Shown piece by piece: positions 59,896-64,000 of a stretch of DNA of 64,000 nt. Source of the stretch: Porphyromonadaceae bacterium UBA7048 (GTDB lineage Bacteria; Bacteroidota; Bacteroidia; Bacteroidales; Muribaculaceae); contig DLAL01000015.1 of NCBI GenBank assembly GCA_002493945.1, forward strand, positions 1-64,000. The letters are read 5' to 3'. Both the position numbers and the translations under genes were made by a program. The first letter of the stretch is position 1. Each line of letters starts with the position of its first letter. The notes beneath the pieces were generated by a model. The model was not told where the DNA came from, searched no databases, and worked only from the letters and a program-made list of their open reading frames with translations.

Positions 59896-62800
59896 TGAAA
59901 ACGATGATACGACATATAGCTTCATATCTGCTCGCGGCGGCCGCACTGGCCGGAGCTGCAGGATGCGTCGACGATTTCCGACCCGGCGTGGGCGAACTCG
60001 GCGAAGGCGAGACAGCCGTAGACGTGTCCGTCGAATTCGACCTCGTGGACGAAGTGGACATCATGTCGCGCTCCGGCGCCGACGACGTGGCCGACGGCAA
60101 TATCATGGACGCCATCAGCTGCTTCTATATGGTGCTCTATACTCCTGAAGGAAAGACTTTCGCCGACGGCAAGACATACAAGTGCGTCAAAATATTCGAG
60201 AACGACAAATGGTGCCCCTCCGGTGCTGCCGATGAAGTGCGCTTCGAAGGCATCAGATACGAGCTCGACGACAACCGTCTGCCCGAGGAATCCGGCCTTC
60301 AGGACTCGAGCACAGGGCGCCTGACATACAAGCTCTTCCTCCCAGCCGGCTACTACTACGCCTACGGCGTGGCCAATATCCCCGGACTCGAGGACTACGA
60401 CATCTCCACGCGCGAGAAGCTCAGAGCCATAGAGCGCACGTGGGAGAAAGGCGGCAAGGTGACTCTCTCGGACAACGACGAGATGAGCGGCATATTCAGC
60501 ATCGAGCCTGACCGCTATGCCACCGACGACCACACCATCGGCCTCCGCGCCAACGGTGCTTCGATGCACTGCTGGCTGCGCCGCCTGGCCTCGAAGCTGA
60601 CAGTGTCGTTCGACGGCTCGGACCTCTTCGACGACGTCGAGATATACATCACCGACGTCATCGTGCACGACGTGGCCAAAAAGTGCTCCCTATACGGCAG
60701 CAATACACCGGGACGCGACCTGAACTCGCTCGAAGAAGGCAAGATGCTGCCTGCCTCCCAGCGCTATACAGCCGAAAACGGCGTCATCGCCGACGGCGGC
60801 TCAATCCGCTATCAGACCATCCCGGCGACCTTCGATCCGATGCGCGACGACAAGGACGCATACTTGCACGTATGCAACATCCATCCCTACTTCGGCAATA
60901 CGGAGGCGGCAGCCGACACGGTGACGCGCGACGAGCGTCACGGCCATGCGAAGAGATCGGTATTCTTCTACGAGAACCGGCAGGGAGAAGGCAAGGACAA
61001 GGCGCAGGACGCTGACGGCGACGGCATCATTGACTATCCGGCCTGGACGGAAGGCGACGACAACCTCGAGACTTCGGGCTGGAAGGACAGCAAAGCCTAC
61101 GGCACATGGGTAGAGGTGAAGGCCATCTACCGATGCTCTAACGTCATATCCGGCTCCACGGCCTACGTCGGCACAGGCCCTATCACCTACCGCTTCATGC
61201 TCGGCAACGACGCCAAGCACGACTACAACGTAGACCGCAACACGCACTACAAGCTCACCATGAAGTTCAAGGGCTACGGCAACGAAGTCGACTGGCACAT
61301 ATCCTATCAGGAGGAGCCGGGCATCTACGCCCCGACGCCCCAGTATGTGTCGTACCTCTACAACAAGCTGATGACCAGCACCATGAAAATTGTGGGAGAG
61401 GTTGACGAGTCAGATCCGTACCTCTATGCCACTATCATCGGAACAGAGAATCTGCCTTCCGGACATCCGGCTCCGGCTCTCCCCTCCGAATATCAGGAGC
61501 AGACTTACTGGGAGCCGTGGGGCGACGGATCGTCAGAGGACTTTCCTCCCACAATGGACGCCGGAGGCATAGTCAAGGACAATCAGGGAGCACCGATTTA
61601 CCACAAATTCAACGGTACGAACCTCAAGAACGGGCCGTGGCACGGATTCCTGACCCTGCGCAAGGTCAAGGCGATACGAATATTCGACCCGGATTATCCC
61701 AATGCCCCGTCGAACCACGGTGGAGGCCGCGACACAAGATACAACTACACGTACTTTGACAATCAGAAATCAGGCTACGCCAAATATGAAATCGGAGGTC
61801 CCGAAGGCATCCAGAAAGACTTCGACGTATACGGCGCCGAGACCGGCACGTACAGGGTGACTCCCCAGAAAGACAGCGAGGGCCGTATCAACGCCTACAT
61901 ATTCAATATTCCCGTATATACGCGCGCCAAGGAGCTGATTACCAGTACCGGCTTCACGGGCAACAATCCTTATCCGTCACAGCCCCGGCGCGAACTCGTG
62001 CGCTATTCCATAAAGCTGAAGGACAAGTCCGGCAACTCGAAGTGGTTCCACAAGTACGTGCACTACGTTCAGGTGCGCCGCATCGAGAACCCCAAGGGCG
62101 TATGGCGCCGCGCCGGCAGCGCCGAACCGTTCCACGCCACACTGATGCACCGCAAGGATATCAATGGCCTCAAGGACTACGAAGCATTCAAGTCCAAAGG
62201 CAAATGGTCGGCAGAAGTAATCGGTGATCCTATCATCACGCTGAGCACCACTTCCGAAGGCAGCGACGACAATATGCCGATGATGAATATGAAGAAAATT
62301 CAGGGCGCCTCGAACTGTCCGGTCGACTTCATGATCAACTTCAACGGCCAGGTGGGCTCGGCCATCGTGCGTGTGCGCTATCACAACTACAGCTGCGAGC
62401 ACGACATATACTGCCGCAACGGTTATGGCGACGTCGACCTGAAAGGAAACGGCACACTGTGGTCGTCATTCAACGTTTACCGTTTCAAGAGCAATCACGA
62501 GCCCGAACTGACCAATTCGCCCCTCGAGGCCGGGTCGTTCTTCCGCCGGGCAAGCTACACTGCCATTCTTGAAAGCAACAATACGACCTATCCGGTTCCT
62601 GCTATTCCCAACTACCCGTTCTACGGAGCTACCATACCATTCTCAGGCAGCGATCCGTCGACCGGATACTTCAGCGTAATCAAAGAAGGAGACGCGGAAA
62701 CAGTGTCGAATATGAAGTGGGACGACACTGATGTGAGCAATACGGCACTTTCAAGCAACTGGACCATAGGCGGCGACAGCGAGATTGCCGATATCCTTGA

Positions 62801-63419
62801 CTTCTACGACCTGGCATCGCCCGACGACCAGGCGCAGGCTCTCTTATGGCCGATAGGCAAGGCTTATGGCGTGGTTTATGCCGACGGAGCGGAAGCTGTA
62901 CAGGCATCGCCCTCCATGGCTCACGGATATACCCGCGCCGACGGCATTTCGTCGCCAAAAGGTATGCGAGGCATCATCATATACAACAAAGATATGAACT
63001 ACAGACAGATTTTCCTGCCCGTAGGCTCTACCGGTCACGGCCGACGCAAAAGCCTTTCAAACTTAAGCTGGTGGCCCAATCCCAAGGATATCAAAGGCAC
63101 GCTCAGGTATGCCTCCCGCTCATACTACTACGACCTCGGTACCACCCTTGACAACGTGCCGCTGTTCTGGGACCTCTTCAGGCGTCCCGGAGCTCTTTAT
63201 TGGTGCCGCAGATGGCAAGAGATTGGTAAAATAGAAGTGGAAGTCGGAACTGGCTCGGGTAAAAGGAAAGTCACATACAACGACCCGAAAACCTCTTCGT
63301 CGTTCGACTTCAACTACTTTACCATGGGCTTCGAAGGGTTCGAAAACAACGGAGCACCCGACGCGTCCGGCGTCAACAGCGATGCGATGTATATCCGGAC
63401 AGTAAAGAAAGCTAAATAA
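59895..63419 (+). CDS. DUF4906-type large fimbrial tip protein
   Basis: The 1174-aa lipoprotein has a signal ending AGAAGCVDDF. The N-terminal fimbrilin-like domain has VDVSVEFDLVDEVDIMSRSG, FYMVLYTPEGKTFADGKTYK and LTYKLFLPAGYYYAYGVANI. It is followed by DUF4906-like segments and a long C-terminal region rich in aromatics, suited to binding (GTLWSSFNVYRFKSNHEPEL, YFSVIKEGDAETVSNMKWDD). Large DUF4906 proteins end many Mfa-type operons and are taken to be tip adhesins. The ATG overlaps the previous stop (TGATG). A strong terminator follows 17 nt after its stop. Confidence 0.75.
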   Translation: MKTMIRHIASYLLAAAALAGAAGCVDDFRPGVGELGEGETAVDVSVEFDLVDEVDIMSRSGADDVADGNIMDAISCFYMVLYTPEGKTFADGKTYKCVKIFENDKWCPSGAADEVRFEGIRYELDDNRLPEESGLQDSSTGRLTYKLFLPAGYYYAYGVANIPGLEDYDISTREKLRAIERTWEKGGKVTLSDNDEMSGIFSIEPDRYATDDHTIGLRANGASMHCWLRRLASKLTVSFDGSDLFDDVEIYITDVIVHDVAKKCSLYGSNTPGRDLNSLEEGKMLPASQRYTAENGVIADGGSIRYQTIPATFDPMRDDKDAYLHVCNIHPYFGNTEAAADTVTRDERHGHAKRSVFFYENRQGEGKDKAQDADGDGIIDYPAWTEGDDNLETSGWKDSKAYGTWVEVKAIYRCSNVISGSTAYVGTGPITYRFMLGNDAKHDYNVDRNTHYKLTMKFKGYGNEVDWHISYQEEPGIYAPTPQYVSYLYNKLMTSTMKIVGEVDESDPYLYATIIGTENLPSGHPAPALPSEYQEQTYWEPWGDGSSEDFPPTMDAGGIVKDNQGAPIYHKFNGTNLKNGPWHGFLTLRKVKAIRIFDPDYPNAPSNHGGGRDTRYNYTYFDNQKSGYAKYEIGGPEGIQKDFDVYGAETGTYRVTPQKDSEGRINAYIFNIPVYTRAKELITSTGFTGNNPYPSQPRRELVRYSIKLKDKSGNSKWFHKYVHYVQVRRIENPKGVWRRAGSAEPFHATLMHRKDINGLKDYEAFKSKGKWSAEVIGDPIITLSTTSEGSDDNMPMMNMKKIQGASNCPVDFMINFNGQVGSAIVRVRYHNYSCEHDIYCRNGYGDVDLKGNGTLWSSFNVYRFKSNHEPELTNSPLEAGSFFRRASYTAILESNNTTYPVPAIPNYPFYGATIPFSGSDPSTGYFSVIKEGDAETVSNMKWDDTDVSNTALSSNWTIGGDSEIADILDFYDLASPDDQAQALLWPIGKAYGVVYADGAEAVQASPSMAHGYTRADGISSPKGMRGIIIYNKDMNYRQIFLPVGSTGHGRRKSLSNLSWWPNPKDIKGTLRYASRSYYYDLGTTLDNVPLFWDLFRRPGALYWCRRWQEIGKIEVEVGTGSGKRKVTYNDPKTSSSFDFNYFTMGFEGFENNGAPDASGVNSDAMYIRTVKKAK

Positions 63420-63435
63420 GAATAACCCGAAACAG

Positions 63436-63470
63436 AAGCGGAAGGCCGTCTGTGGTCTTCCGCTTTTGTT
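63436..63470 (+). terminator. Terminator of the fimbrial operon
   Basis: A 9-bp stem (AAGCGGAAG 63436-63444, CTTCCGCTT 63457-63465) is followed by TTGTTT. Confidence 0.88.
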
Positions 63471-63499
63471 TCATGTCCCGCAGCCATGCCGCCGAGCCC

Positions 63500-63670
63500 T
63501 CACTTGCGGCAGCGGAGGTGGCCGGTCAGTACCGACGCCACAAGGAGTGCGCCCAGGGCGGCGATGATGATGTGGTGCACGCGTTCGCAGCGGCGGTGCC
63601 GGCGGATGCTGTTCTCAACTTGCTGAAGTTCTTCGATTTCGCGCGTCTGTGCGCCTTTGATAAGTGCCAT
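63500..63670 (-). CDS. Small single-pass membrane protein
   Basis: The protein has 56 aa from ATG 63670 (a longer frame from 63727 is possible). A basic, helical N-terminal half (REIEELQQVENSIRRHRRCE) is followed by one membrane segment (IIIAALGALLVASVLTG) and a basic tail. No family is recognised. It is a plausible small gene because the frame is compact and has a normal charge pattern, but it lacks a clear promoter. Confidence 0.4.
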   Translation of the reverse strand: MALIKGAQTREIEELQQVENSIRRHRRCERVHHIIIAALGALLVASVLTGHLRCRK

Positions 63671-63963
63671 AATAGTAGAAGTGTTTGCAGTTAGTCCATA
63701 TACTTGTCTGTGTATAGAAACAAGCACTGCGCCGAAAGGTTGCGTATGTCGGATTTTTTACCGAAATTTGAGGAGTCTAAATACAGTAATGTCACATAAT
63801 TGTTACAGCTGTGTTACAAACGTAAAAGTATTAAAAATTTAAGAAAAATCGTCAACATTATCCGTTTCGGAGGGTTATAAAGTCATAACGGAGCAACTGA
63901 CAGTGCAACGACAATCCGTTATAATCTCAAAACAACGAAAACAACGCTTTTGCTATCTGCTAT

Positions 63964-64000
63964 ATGATTACACGGAAAGTTATTCAGACTCTATATCGCA
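63964..64000 (+). CDS. Start of a gene cut by the window edge
   Basis: ATG at 63964 opens a frame (MITRKVIQTLYR) still open at the window end. The preceding 290 nt is AT-rich noncoding sequence, as expected for a promoter region. The opening residues resemble a small conserved Bacteroidales protein of unknown function, but too little is present to name it. Confidence 0.4.
   Translation, partial: MITRKVIQTLYR

Overview
The window looks like a chromosome segment from a gut Bacteroidales, most likely a Muribaculaceae relative. The evidence is the gene content (NigD-like, DUF3575/DUF3868/Mfa1/Mfa2/DUF4906 fimbrial genes, DUF4421, DUF4954, NfnAB, type B L31), the recurrent Bacteroidales promoter (-33 TTTG, about 19-20 bp, -7 TAnnTTTG) and the lack of clear Shine-Dalgarno sites. 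GC is high for the order. The genus is inferred.

Left end (1-11.5 kb): the right part of a prophage. It holds a tail/baseplate protein, a holin-like gene, an amidase endolysin and a single-protein (u-)spanin candidate, an AT-rich membrane gene, about 1.7 kb without credible genes but full of inverted repeats, then the tape measure and a large tail protein, ending at a strong terminator.

12-24 kb: glutamate dehydrogenase; a NigD-like / ECF sigma / dual-membrane anti-sigma locus with a ZIP transporter; a tandem promoter-repeat array in front of nfnAB, which overlaps zinc uptake genes znuA-znuC (no permease seen); a hicAB toxin-antitoxin pair; and a minus-strand thioredoxin-VKOR operon ending in a translationally coupled 36-codon peptide gene.

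24-43.7 kb: mostly housekeeping. GNAT, mutS, a membrane protein, divIC and nadB lie on the minus strand; then a choloylglycine-hydrolase family enzyme, DUF1893 plus an ECF-type S component, DUF4954, a PurF-like protein lacking the N-terminal catalytic cysteine, a sialidase, a second (NAD-type) glutamate dehydrogenase, L31, ndk, an M23/LysM peptidase, a DUF3298-type lipoprotein, an amphipathic helical protein, rpiB and DUF4421.

43.7-47.6 kb: a methionine operon, metY-metX-hom. Its leader encodes a 24-aa peptide with a Met-Ser-Met-Met-Met run, followed by an intrinsic terminator and a competing antiterminator pairing: a ribosome-mediated attenuator. A five-copy 9-bp palindromic repeat and a 21-bp terminator close the operon.

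47.6-63.5 kb: OmpA-family protein and LacZ-type beta-galactosidase on the minus strand, then a type V (Mfa/FimA-like) fimbrial operon: DUF3575, DUF3868/OmpA-like, Mfa1 major subunit, a terminator, Mfa2-type anchor, a minor subunit with C-terminal repeats, and a large DUF4906 putative tip protein. Its leader of about 500 nt contains a small upstream ORF and mutually exclusive hairpins.

The observations most worth a second look are the Met attenuator (43727-43977), the structured phage noncoding block (3393-5085, densest at 4762-5067), the promoter-repeat array with compensatory dyads (17144-17312), and the coupled small peptide after the C39-like/VKOR gene (22004-22114).
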